64,000 nucleotides of DNA from Phlebotomus papatasi (lineage: Eukaryota > Arthropoda > Insecta > Diptera > Psychodidae): assembly GCF_024763615.1 (NCBI RefSeq), contig NC_077223.1, positions 79,422,627 to 79,486,626 of the forward strand, in the 5' to 3' direction. Of the stretch, positions 26,261 to 36,610 are shown in pieces. Within the stretch, counting starts at the first letter, position 1. Every line of letters starts with the position of its first letter. A program made the translations under genes and the position numbers. The notes beneath the pieces are model-generated. The model was given only the letters and a program-made list of their open reading frames with translations, had not been told where the DNA came from and ran no database searches.

Positions 26261-27129
26261 TAGGGTAAGTGTGCCTAATTTCGGCATAGTCGCATGCAAG
26301 CGCAGAAGTCTCAAACTTGAAATGTAATATTTTTAATACACATTGATTTTTTTATTCCTTTTTCTTAAGGAGTATTGTTTGGAAACTTGTTGACAAATTA
26401 TCGCCTTTATTTTCTCTAAAATCAATCTTAATACATTTTAAAATAAATAAAAATGTAGACAGAGCATTGGTGGCCTATTTCGGCCACCTTTATTCTCATA
26501 GTTCTTTGCCCTTCGGGATTTCTTCCAATGTCTATTTCACGTCATCTCGTTTGTCGAAATTACATTTTCTGTTTTTCTTTGCATTGTATAATCGCTAGAG
26601 TATATAAAAACTAAGGGCAGAATCACATTGACAGTAAAATGCTCACCGTCACCGTCAAAGCCCTCACCGTATTTCGTTGATTTACGCATTTTCATTTTTT
26701 ACTCAAATTCTCAATTAACGTGTTGCATTATCTCATACTCGGTGGCACTAGGTGAAAATAATATAAGAAAATTGAAGAAATAAAACGAAAATGCGATAAA
26801 CGCTGAGCAAAAAAACTGTACGAAAAACTGTAGCAAAAAAATCCTACAGTTTTGTTTTGCTCACCGTTTATCGCATTTTCGCTTTATTTATTCATTTTTC
26901 TTATACTATTTTCACCTAGTGCCACCGAGTATGAGGCAAGGTAATATCATAATGGAAAATTTGCGTAAGAATTGCAATGAAAATGCGTAAATCAACGAAA
27001 TACGGTGAGGGCTTTGACGGTGACGGTGAGCATTTTACTGTCAATGTGATTCTGCTCTAAAACTTCATGGAAATTCGAAAAGAGGTGGCCGGAATTGCAA
27101 GCTGGCCGGAATTTGACACACTTACCCTA
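26261..27129 (+). mobile_element. MITE-A copy 3, interrupted
   Basis: Starts TAGGGTAAGTGTGCCTAATT and ends inverted GACACACTTACCCTA. The palindromic MITE-C (26617-27056) splits it. Confidence 0.85.
26617..27056. mobile_element. MITE-C, long palindrome
   Basis: GCAGAATCACATTGACAGTA is repeated inverted at the other end, with arms of about 200 bp including CACCGTCACCGTCAAAGCCC. CTAA flanks both sides, a possible target duplication. Confidence 0.85.
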
Positions 27130-28159
27130 TGTCCCTGAGCACTAGTTTGCAGAGGGAAAAATAAGAATTATTCATCTTCGACCTATGAAATTTTTAGAAA
27201 TATTCACAAATCCCCGAGAATCTTGCGAAAATTTTCGCAAAATCCAACAATAAAACTTTAAGTTTTCGTGACACAGGAAAAATCTTATCACTTGCTAGTG
27301 AAATACCAGGAATCAGTCACTCTTTGCTCTCTTCAGACTTTACACCCTTTTATTTAAACTCTAAATTTTAAGTCGAACTTTGTAATCAAAATAGTCTCAT
27401 TCCACTTCAATTAATGTAAAAGCTTTTACATCGTAAATCTAAATATATTTCAGGCAAAACAAGACCGAGTGTATCGTTATAATTGAATTTGTAGAGAGTA
27501 ATGAATCAAAATAGATTTATCTGTGTTATAGGACATGATATAGTATCATTAAAAATTATGCTTGTAAGTGCAATAGAGTTTTAGGGCTCAACTGCTACAG
27601 GGAAAGCAGAATACATATTTGACTATCCAAAATTTCCATCTTTCGAATCATCCCCGGAGACAAATTTTTTTAAACTATATGCATTTTAGACGATTTCTGA
27701 GAGATGATGTCATGCTCTTTGTTCGTTCTGATTTGTTCGTCCGTAATCAGATCTGTAAGTCAAATGGCCAGAGATAGCGACTTGGGACCTTCAGGACACC
27801 CACTATAAATCAACCCAATGACCTATGGCCCATTAAAAGTATATTTAATGTAAATGATGCGACATTATTTTTGAAACATTGTAGAATTTAAGTCACCAAT
27901 TCGACCATTCCGCAATTTTGCAACGCTTTGCCACCCTTTTTTCATTGTAACTACACTAAACCCATAAAACTAATCATTAGGGTCATTGAATATTTATTAG
28001 GTTTACATTACAATTAGCATTTAATATTGTAATTTGTATGCGAATATATATATATATATATATTTTAAATATTATTGTATTTATACATGTAGTAGTAAGT
28101 CATATTTAATTCAGTAATTGACATATGGATAATCTTACCTGTTATTCTTTATATCTCTG
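27130..28159. other. Intergenic, TA microsatellite
   Basis: No gene recognised. A (TA)n run lies near 28045-28063. The 27770-27840 stretch resembles 57175-57240 (GACTTGGGA-CTTCAG). Confidence 0.5.
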
Positions 28160-29955
28160 GTACACTTCTAAAATCAGGAAAATTTCATGAAATCAAAATT
28201 CACTTTTCTTTCTTTCCCAAAAGTCTTGCATATACCAAACCTACTCTTTCACACTGAAATTGAATTGAACTAAATTGAATATGTTATGATGTTCAAAAGA
28301 AGAAGAAGAAGAAGAAGAGTGCTTAAGAATAGGATAGACTTTTACGAAACATTTGAGAAAGAAAGAGATGTGAATTTTGATTTCATGAAATTCTTCTGAT
28401 CCCAATGACTACCGAAGATGTGCCGGAGATTTAAAAATTAAAATTCTCTAAAAAAACTTGAAATTTAATCAATAAACCCCAAGTTTACTCATATTTAGTA
28501 AAAAAAAAAATAATGTGATTTTTTTAATCGAGTTTTAATTTTTAATGGCTCTGACACACCCTTTCGAACAGGAAAATTTCACGTAATCAAAATTCACATC
28601 CCTTTCTTTCACAAACGTTTTGCATATGTCTATCCGAGTCTTTCAAACGCTTTTTCGTCTTTTGAACATCACACCAAATTAAATTTAGTTCAATCGATTT
28701 TTGAGTGCAAAAGAGTAAGATGATAATATGCAAAATGTTTCAGAGTGTAAGGGAACTTAATTTTGATTTCATGATATTTTCCCGATCTAAAAAGTGTGCT
28801 GGAGGCTTAATAAACAATTTCACTTTTTTATTGATCAAATCTTATTTCTTATTGTCTCTGGTACACCTTTTAGCTAGATATAATTTCATGAAATCAAAAT
28901 TCGTGTCCCTTTCTTTCTCAAAATATTTGCATAAGTCTATCCCATTCATTCAGTCTCAAAATTGAATTGAACTAAATTGAATTAGTTATGACAGTCAAAT
29001 TAAGAAAAAGAGTTCTAAAGAGTGGGATAGACAGACATAAGCAAAACGTTTGAGAAAGAAAAGGATGTGAATTTCTTTTACACGAAATTTTCCTGATCTA
29101 AAAGGTGTGTCACAGCCCGGCCGGTTAAAATCTCGAACATCAAAATTTCGAAAAGCGAAAATCTCGAAAGCAAAATTCCAAAAATCCAAAATCCCTAATG
29201 GGTCAAAATCCCGAAGAGCCAAAATTTCGAAAAGCAAAATACCGAAAGGGCCAAAATTCCGAAAGTCAAAATCCAGAATGTTCAAAATCCTGTAAGGGAT
29301 TAAATGATGAAATTATATGACGGATTTTTGTGTAGAATAAATTTCTAAGACCCAGAAAATTTCCCTTTGCCTCCAGCAAGCGCGGGTACAATCCTGGGAG
29401 TAGCTATGACACTGTTAAGAATTCGAGATTTTGGCTTTCGGAATTTTGGCTTTTCGTGATTTTGGTTTTCGGGATTTTGACCTATTCGGGATTTTGGTTT
29501 TCGGGATTTTGGCTTTCGGGATTTTGGTTTCGGGATTTTAACTAGTTCGGGATTTTGGCCTATTCTGGATTTTGGCTTTCGGGATTTTGGCTCTTCGGGA
29601 TTTTGACTAATTCGGGATTTTGGCCCATTCGGGATTTTGGTTTTCGGGATTTTAGCTTTCGGGTTTTTGACTTTCAGAATTTTGACCTTTTCGGGATTTT
29701 GGCATTCGGAATTTTGACTTTCAGAATTTTGACCAGGACCCGTCACAGTCATATTGATAATTTTTTAATTTTAATTACCTAATTTGATAACATAAAATGA
29801 GATTGTACTAAATTGAATTTGTTTTGATGTTCAAAAAAGAAGGAAGAGCGCATAAAAATGGAATAGACATATGCGAAACATTTTCAGAAGAAAACAGATG
29901 TGAATTTTGATTTTATGAAATTTTTCCAATCCAAAAGGTATGTCGGAGCCATTGC
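28160..29955. mobile_element. Cluster of MITE-I copies
   Basis: Four related palindromic units (about 28160-28410, 28555-28805, 28855-29110 and a partial 29788-29955) share AATTTCATGAAATCAAAATT, TGAATTGAACTAAATTGAAT and GAGAAAGAAAG words. A GAA microsatellite sits at 28299-28318. The foldback minisatellite element at 29119 interrupts the cluster. Confidence 0.75.
29119..29740. mobile_element. Foldback element with minisatellite ends, copy 1
   Basis: Left array of GAAAAGCCAAAATCCC-type units (29119-29300) and right array in opposite orientation (TTTCGGGATTTTGGC, 29405-29740) flank a core of about 100 bp containing TTTGCCTCCAGCAAGCGCGG. The same core word is present inverted at 53812, inside copy 2. 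Confidence 0.7.
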
Positions 29956-30475
29956 CAACGAAATTTAATTTGCAATCAAATTTAAAAAAAAAACCTGAGT
30001 TGCAGTTATTACAGGACCTTCAAAGTCACCTGAAAATATCTCAGCTACCATAAGCTTACCCGAGGCTTATCTCTGGTCGGACGATGTACTTAGGACAAAT
30101 TTTAACGGTTATAGCTTCAGTTTACACAATAAACATATGTAAAGTGGTAAATGGTCGGTTCACTTGTTAAAAGTTAGCACCTGTAGGTACCTATAAAAAA
30201 TTTTAATTACACATCACAACCAACCGTTTGACAAAATGTGATCAAAGAACCGAATAAGTGAATTGCAATGCATGAGACTATGAAATAATGTGCTAATTAA
30301 TAACAGAGCACTAACAAGCATTGATTAAAATTTAATAATATTTTCCCAATGCCGTTGTGTATATTCGTTTTAAAAAAATTAATGATTAATCTGTATAAAA
30401 CGGATAATATTCATTTTTCCTTTGTCGTTTGTTTTTTTGCACATAAAACTTTATTTTTAACAATTTCCAGGTGAA

Positions 30476-30682
30476 ATGTTTTGGGATATTTTACGCCTAA
30501 TTGCTATAGAGATACTTGTTGGAAAAGTTCTTGTACATGGAACCATCAACATTATATGCATTGTTTACGGCAAAAGTGCTAAAGCTTTACGTGCGCTATA
30601 TAATTTTACACAAAATATTTTAGCGTGTTTTGTGAGATGCAAGCGAATAAGGAAAGCCAGAAAAGCACATTATCAAAATTAA
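30476..30682 (+). CDS. Unrecognised small ORF, 68 residues
   Basis: An ATG six bases after a good acceptor-like tract (TTTTTAACAATTTCCAG) opens a 68-residue frame. It is hydrophobic at first (MFWDILRLIAIEILVGKVLV) with a basic tail (RCKRIRKARKAHYQN). AATAAA follows the stop within ten bases, and TATAAAA lies at 30394. It could be a chance ORF or a small last exon; no family recognised. Confidence 0.25.
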   Translation: MFWDILRLIAIEILVGKVLVHGTINIICIVYGKSAKALRALYNFTQNILACFVRCKRIRKARKAHYQN

Positions 30683-30699
30683 ATAATAAAGGTGAATGT

Positions 30700-31700
30700 T
30701 TCAGAAGCTCTGAAACATTGTTGAGTTAAAACTCCGTATCAGTTTTATTTTGAAAATACTTAATCAGTTGCTCTCTTTGATTTTTTTTATACTCAAAGGC
30801 TTACCAGTAAATGTTGCATAATATTCGTGTAATATTTTATAATCATTGACCCAGACCGGACCATTGGAGAATTTTTCCAGTCACTCTTCTTGTTTTGATA
30901 ATGAATTCTTCAAACATAAATGTTTCAAAACTAATGAAAAAAACCGACTGTGACTAAAAGTCAACAAATAATAAATTTGAGGCAAATATTGAGATTTGTT
31001 CTTATATATTTATTGAAAAGTCCATTTGCATAAAAGAAAACTACACAAAAGATTGTTTGCATAGTTTAAATCGAGAAACATTGCTAAGGCTATGAGGAGT
31101 GGACGAATCAATTTTGAGTCTCAGAATAACCTTAAAGAATATTAAAATAAATCTAGATAATGCTAGACAAGAAATCACAAAAGATATTGAGAAGATGAAC
31201 TCTGCTGATAGTGAAAAGAAACCGACCTAGACACTGAAATCTTGTCTTTAGCTCAACAGGTTTCACCACTCTTACAGATGATCTTTGCATAAAATTGGCC
31301 ACTCCATGATAACTTGCATTCAATCTTAGGTAAATACACATACCAAGCCATAGCAAATTTAATTCAACTCAATTTACCTCAATTCACCTAAATGATCGAA
31401 GTTAAAGTCAAAATTATTCATATTATGGAACAAAAAAATGTAAAATTTATAGGGAATTCCCAGCAAATAAACTTGGTGGAATATTGTGCATTTTCTTTAA
31501 AGATAACAACGATTTTCCAGGAACTATTTGTTTTACTCTATCTCTATGGGCATATTTCCTCCATTTAATTAGCTAAAAACAATTTTTACTGCGTTTTTAT
31601 TTTCATATTTCAACGAACTTCACATTTCAAGTTAATATTGGAAAAACCAAAAACCATTTAAAAATATTATTGTTATTATATTATTTTTTCTATACTTTAT
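30700..31700. other. Intergenic, nothing recognised
   Basis: Short chance ORFs only. Confidence 0.45.
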
Positions 31701-31702
31701 GT

Positions 31703-32122
31703 CCAGCGCACAATAACTTTTGTTTTGTAAACATGTTTTGATATTTCAATGAGAGTGAATGAAATCTCGATCTAGTCATCTCGCTCCCTCACATAGGAAA
31801 TGTTTACAAACAAAAGTTATTGTGCATTGGGCATTATGCCCAACGCACAATAACTTTTGTTTAGTAAACATGTTTTTGACACTTCAATGAGAGTGAGTGA
31901 GATCTAAATCTAGTCATCTCGCTCACTCTTATAAAAAGTTTTGAAAACATATTTACAAACAAAAGTTATTGTGCGCTGGTCATCCAGCGTACAATAACTT
32001 TTGTTTGTAAACATGTTTTCAAAATTTCCCATGAGATTGAGCGAGATGACTAGATTTAGATCTCACTCACTCTCATTAAAGTGTCAAAAACATGTTTACT
32101 AAACAAAAGTTATTGTGAGTTG
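31703..32122. mobile_element. Three MITE-E copies in tandem
   Basis: Copies at 31703-31831, 31838-31979 and 31984-32122, separated by 4-6 bases. Each is bounded by CCAGCGCACAATAA-like ends and carries the AACTTTTGTTT and GTAAACATGTTTT words; the third is inverted relative to the second. Confidence 0.82.
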
Positions 32123-33426
32123 GTCATTATACTCATGTTTAATTGATGAAAATTTATCAATTAACATTTTCACTTTCAATTTTAATGCAAATTCTGAATG
32201 TTACAGATTATTATTTTTTGAACGCTACGTTAGACCCTATAGGTATTTTTCCTTTCATTCTGCGACACATCTTTAAGTGATAAACTTTAAAATCGACATA
32301 TAAAGGAACATACATATTCTGCTACTAAAACTTTAAATTTAAAATTTAAAATATCTTTAAGGATTTAAAATGCAATTTATTAAATTACACAATGACGGAG
32401 ATAAACTGAAAATGTCAAAAATCTTTTAGTTTTCTTTAATTTTAAAGCTAATTTTCATTTTTAAATGCAAAAAAAAATTATGAAAAGATAAGATTGTAAT
32501 AGATTAAGTGTCATAACATCATAAGCCTTTAACTTAGAATTAGAAATCTTTAATTTTTACGTTTAACTTATTTCTTTACACAAAATTCAGGGGATTGACC
32601 ACAAATATCCAATTATTTTTTTTTAACCGCTGAACATTATATTGAAAAATTTGTATGAATCGTTAATAATTGTAACATTTTTACACTATTTTTATTTGAA
32701 GTGTGATTATTACTGTTTTCTAAATTATAAAAATTATCATTTTTGAGGAGGCAAAGTTCAAAATGAGCCTTGCAAATATGATTTTTGCTCAGTAGTAAAT
32801 TATATTCTACAAGCGGTTTTCAGCAAAGGCTAAATGTCGATGGAAGGCTAGAATTAGGTGATGTTAGACCCACCACCCCCCCCCCCTTTCGCTATTTTGG
32901 AATACCCCTAAATATTGTTTTTTCAATAACTCAACCCCTATGGCATTGATCGATCTCTAATTTTAGTATGTTATAGCTGGGCCTAAGTGCTCTCCACTAA
33001 AAAAAATTAGGCCTCCCCGACACCCCTGACCTGAGCTAAAAGGGGTCAAAAATTGAATTTTGGAAAGCTCTCATGAAGAGTACTACAACCACAACTTCAT
33101 CAGATTTATTCGAAGATCCGATTAATCAAAAAATCAATTTTCTAAATTTCGATTTCGAATATTTCGAAAGCAAGATTATGCGTTTTCTTTAAATTTTATT
33201 GTATTTTATATTTGTAGCTAAGGTCGATACCTTTCCAATGGTAGGTCGCACTCCTCCCTCAATGTTCCCTGACCCGAGCTATAATCGAAAATGTCTCGAC
33301 CTGACTACATTTTTGGTGTTTATGAAGCAATTTCAATGACATTTTAGTACATATTGTATCTGAGATCGAGATCATTCTAACAATGGGTCCCATCCGTCAC
33401 TACACCAACCCACTGTACCACGACCC
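32123..33426. other. Intergenic, nothing firm
   Basis: AT-rich, then an unusual C-rich run (ACCACC then twelve C bases, about 32871-32886) and CCCCTGACC-type words that I cannot assign. Confidence 0.4.
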
Positions 33427-33633
33427 TTAGGCCGGCTTCAGACTGGAGGTTTAACCCAGTTCCCGAAGGTCTCAAAAATCTTACTAATAAACAATTTTAT
33501 TGATTTTTCAAAATCTAATGAATCATTTGCCCTTAATATTCAATCCTAAACAACAATTTCCTTAGAAATTATGCTTGATAAGGAATTAGGGGAGTTACGC
33601 CAGATAGCTAAGCCTTAGGTCTGAAGCCCGTAT
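33427..33633. mobile_element. MITE-J copy 1
   Basis: TTAGGCCGGCTTCAGACT and inverted AGGTCTGAAGCCCG ends. A second copy is at 59238-59451. Confidence 0.7.
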
Positions 33634-33965
33634 TACACTCAGAAAAAGGCAGTTCTAACTTTGTATGGGATCTGCAAAAATACAGCTCTTCTCTGTAAGA
33701 ATATTTTTTAGAGCCGAATCAACCTAAACATGTCGTGCTTTGAATTAAGAGCTGTGTTCTACAACAGATCAACTAAAAGAGCTGGCGTATCTTGAGCGAA
33801 GTACCGTCTCACTAGAAAATTTCCAGTGGCTTCCAGTCCTGTCAAATGGCAGGCAGAATAATTCACAGTGCAATTAATTCGCAAAGTAGTGATTGTTTTC
33901 GCGAGTTTTTTCAATGAAATTCTAGTGCAAAATGTGGGGAGAAGCCTCTACAAGTAGTGAAGTGT

Positions 33966-34136
33966 TTTTTTTTTCTTTCACTTTTTTTTTCTTTCATTTT
34001 TGTTCTCTTTTGCTTCCGTTTTTGTTTTTTTTTATCCTTTTTTTTCCTTTTTTTTCTTTACTTGCCACAAATTTGTAAGAGGGAATCACCCTATTTTTTG
34101 TGGGTTTTAAATAAATTGAATTGAATTGAATTGAAG
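33966..34136 (+). mobile_element. LINE 3' tail
   Basis: T-rich tract, then TTTGTAAGAGGGAATCACCC, AAATAAATTGAA and repeated TTGAA. This is the form of R1/I-type LINE 3' ends with short tandem tails. A similar stretch is at 42600-42685. Confidence 0.6.
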
Positions 34137-34560
34137 TGTCTTGTGGCGCAAAAAAATATAGTGCAGATAAATACGAGGAAAATAAATGAAATATCCTCGA
34201 AAAAACTAATAAAATATTGTTTTCCTTAAAAATAAAATATTGTACCTCGCAAGCTCGCTCAAGTGTCTGCATTGGAACAGTGATTTTTTATTTAGAAAAC
34301 TTATATAGTGAAAAAAATTTTAAAAAAATTGCGAGGTGGTTTCCGTCAAAAAAAAAATGAAAATATGTCGGGCACCTCACCCACCAATAGTCGTATGGAA
34401 AAAAATCTTCACTAATGTGAGTCTTAAATTAGACAAAAATTGTATAATTTCGCTTTTATTTTAGAAGAAAATTAAGAAATGTGAAAAATAATAGATTAAA
34501 AAGTGTGTGAAGGGGCAGTTTGATAAAAAAAAAACGTGAAATTCATTGAAATTGTGAGCG

Positions 34561-35134
34561 TAGGGTAAGTGTGCCAAATTTCGGCATAGTTGCATACAAG
34601 CGTCAAAGTCTCAAGTTTGAAATGAAATATTTTAAATAAAAATTGAGTTTTTTTAATTCTTTCTTCTGAAAGAGTGTTGCTTGGAACCTTGTAAAGAGCT
34701 TACCGTCTTTATTTACTCTAAAATCATTCGTAATACATTTTAAAATGAATAAAAATATAGACATAGCTTTGGTGCCCTATTTCGGCCACCTTCATTCTCA
34801 TAGTTCCTTGCCCTTCGGGAATTCTTCCAATATCTTTTTCACGTCATCTCGTTTGTCGAAGCTACATTTTTTGTTATTCTTTTGCATTGTATAATCTCTA
34901 AAGGCGTCTACACATTTGGAGCAATTTTCGTCAAAAAATGCGTTTTTGACAGAAATTTGACGTTTCCCCCTACAACGCTGCAGGGAATTTCCTTCAAAAA
35001 AGCAATTTTTGAAAAAATTGCTCCCAGTGTGTAGAGGCCATAAAGTACGTAAAATCTAAAAGTTAATGGAAATTCGAGAAACAAAAAAGGTGGCCGAAAT
35101 TGCAGGCTGGCCGGAATTTGGCACACTTACCCTA
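34561..35134 (+). mobile_element. MITE-A copy 4, interrupted
   Basis: TAGGGTAAGTGTGCCAAATT start and inverted end; split by MITE-D copy 3. Confidence 0.85.
34913..35039. mobile_element. MITE-D copy 3
   Basis: Reverse orientation; TAAA on both sides is a clean 4-bp target duplication inside MITE-A. Confidence 0.82.
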
Positions 35135-35460
35135 TGTCAATTTTACTGCGTTCAAGCAGAGAAAATTTGATACTGGAATTGAAACTCGTTCTGCTTTGCT
35201 TCAAAAATTACTCAGTACTTAAAATTTTCTCAGAGACTATTTTTTCTTAATTTCAAAGACTACACGTTCTTGAACCAAAGACACAAATGCCCGTTCTTGT
35301 TTCAAGAGATAATTTAAAGGCTGTTTCCACAGAGCTCTTTTCTGAGTGTACTATATCCAAATGGACTGGACTCTATCTCTAATGTTTATTAACCAATTTC
35401 AGTGATTTTTTTTCTTTCGTTGGTCTTCTGTACTCAAACTATTTCAAATAGAAAATGATC

Positions 35461-35688
35461 AGTGATAAGCGCAGATAAGCTTATGGTAGCTGAGATTCTT
35501 TACAGGTTTAAGAATCGCGTCGAGCATATTTTATCAATTTCGACCGACGAGAACAGTTTGCTCGACGCGCTTCTTTACCACCAAAATTCAATTTATAAAT
35601 AATCGAATTTTCACGTTCAAATTGCACGCATTTCTAGGGTACCTGCAAAAAATCTCAGCTACCATAAGCTTATCTGGGCTTATCATTG
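35461..35688. mobile_element. MITE-K, palindromic
   Basis: GATAAGCTTATGGTAGCTGA at the left and its inverse at the right, with TCGACGCG words in the centre shared with 10184-10399. A half copy is at 30040. Confidence 0.7.
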
Positions 35689-35882
35689 GTTTTATTCTGA
35701 CTTCTTAAACTTCTTAAATATCATGGGCTATAATATAGGTTCCAATTGCCCAGAGAGGTAAAAAAGATACACCGTATCCAACTCTGTTGGATTTTCCAAA
35801 GTTTAAGATTAGACGTAACATTGATTTTATTTATCGATTTCATTTTTATTGTTGATTTTAAGTATGTAAAAAGCGTTTAGTC

Positions 35883-36040
35883 CTGAAAGGGTTACCCCGT
35901 TAAGGACGAGAGGGTCAAAAATTTGGGGTCAGAAACCAACGTTTTTTCTCACTTTATAGGGCAAAACACAACTTTAGATGGCAGTAGGAAAAATTTCATT
36001 TTTGGGTCACCGGTGACCCAATCGTCCTTAAAGGGTTAAT
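35883..36040. mobile_element. MITE-G relative, short
   Basis: AAAGGGTTACCCCGTTAAGG and inverted TCGTCCTTAAAGGGTTAA ends; related to 41301 and 62435. Confidence 0.6.
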
Positions 36041-36453
36041 AAATATACCTATATTGTTTGTTAAAGGGTTACTGTTTCGAAATAGTGCGAATGTAATTAT
36101 CCGTGTAAATTCTCTATAATAATTTATTTTATTTACTTAATTTTATCATGTTCATTTTGAACATCTCTATATAAGAAAATGTGTAAAAAATTAATTTTTA
36201 AAATGAAACAGAAGTAATTATGTACTAAAAGAAAACAACATTTTTATTGCACAACGTGCTCCGGAGTATTGATATGTTTTAGCTGATAATAAAAATAGTC
36301 ATTATCACATTAGTAGAAAATAAGTATAAAAAGGCAACTTGACCATGTTGGAAAGAAGTGCGACACCAGGCAGAAGAAAAACCCCAGAATGATGTAGCTA
36401 TGTATATTTTATAATGAAATAATAAATTGTCCGTAACGAAGTTGGTGCTTCTG

Positions 36454-36489
36454 TATAAAAGCCTGACATTATCCGCGAAGATGTTCAGT
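36454..36489 (+). promoter_or_regulatory. Spn42Da: Serpin core promoter: TATA box and initiator
   Basis: TATAAAAG at 36454-36461 and the arthropod-type initiator TCAGT at 36485-36489 are 33 bases apart (T of TATA to A of Inr), the usual spacing. The predicted start near 36487 gives a 5' UTR of about 108 bases before the ATG at 36595. The match of both elements and the spacing make this a convincing promoter for the signal-peptide form. Confidence 0.75.
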
Positions 36490-36594
36490 TGTGACTCGAT
36501 TTTCAACTCATACACTTCTCAAAGTTTATTTTTTTCTCACAATATTCAGTGTTTTTTTAGTGCAAAATATAGTGGAATAAATTAATTAATTAAA

Positions 36595-36610
36595 ATGGAA
36601 TCACAATTTT
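36595..36610 (+). CDS. Spn42Da: Serpin exon 1 (start of signal peptide)
   Basis: A 16-base coding exon, ATG GAA TCA CAA TTT T, followed by a consensus donor GTGAGT at 36611. Joined to exon 2 it gives the start MESQFLTCFVLILAISSTMA, a textbook signal peptide with predicted cleavage after TMA, before DPVPVP. The exon is too short for ORF finders; it was chosen because its phase, donor and hydrophobic continuation all fit and because the TATA/Inr pair lies at the right distance upstream. Confidence 0.8.

Noticed and set aside
33840..34300. Possible 5' UTR and small exon (MWGEASTSSEV)
   Set aside because: The frame runs into a T-rich LINE 3' tail and no donor or conserved sequence supports a gene.
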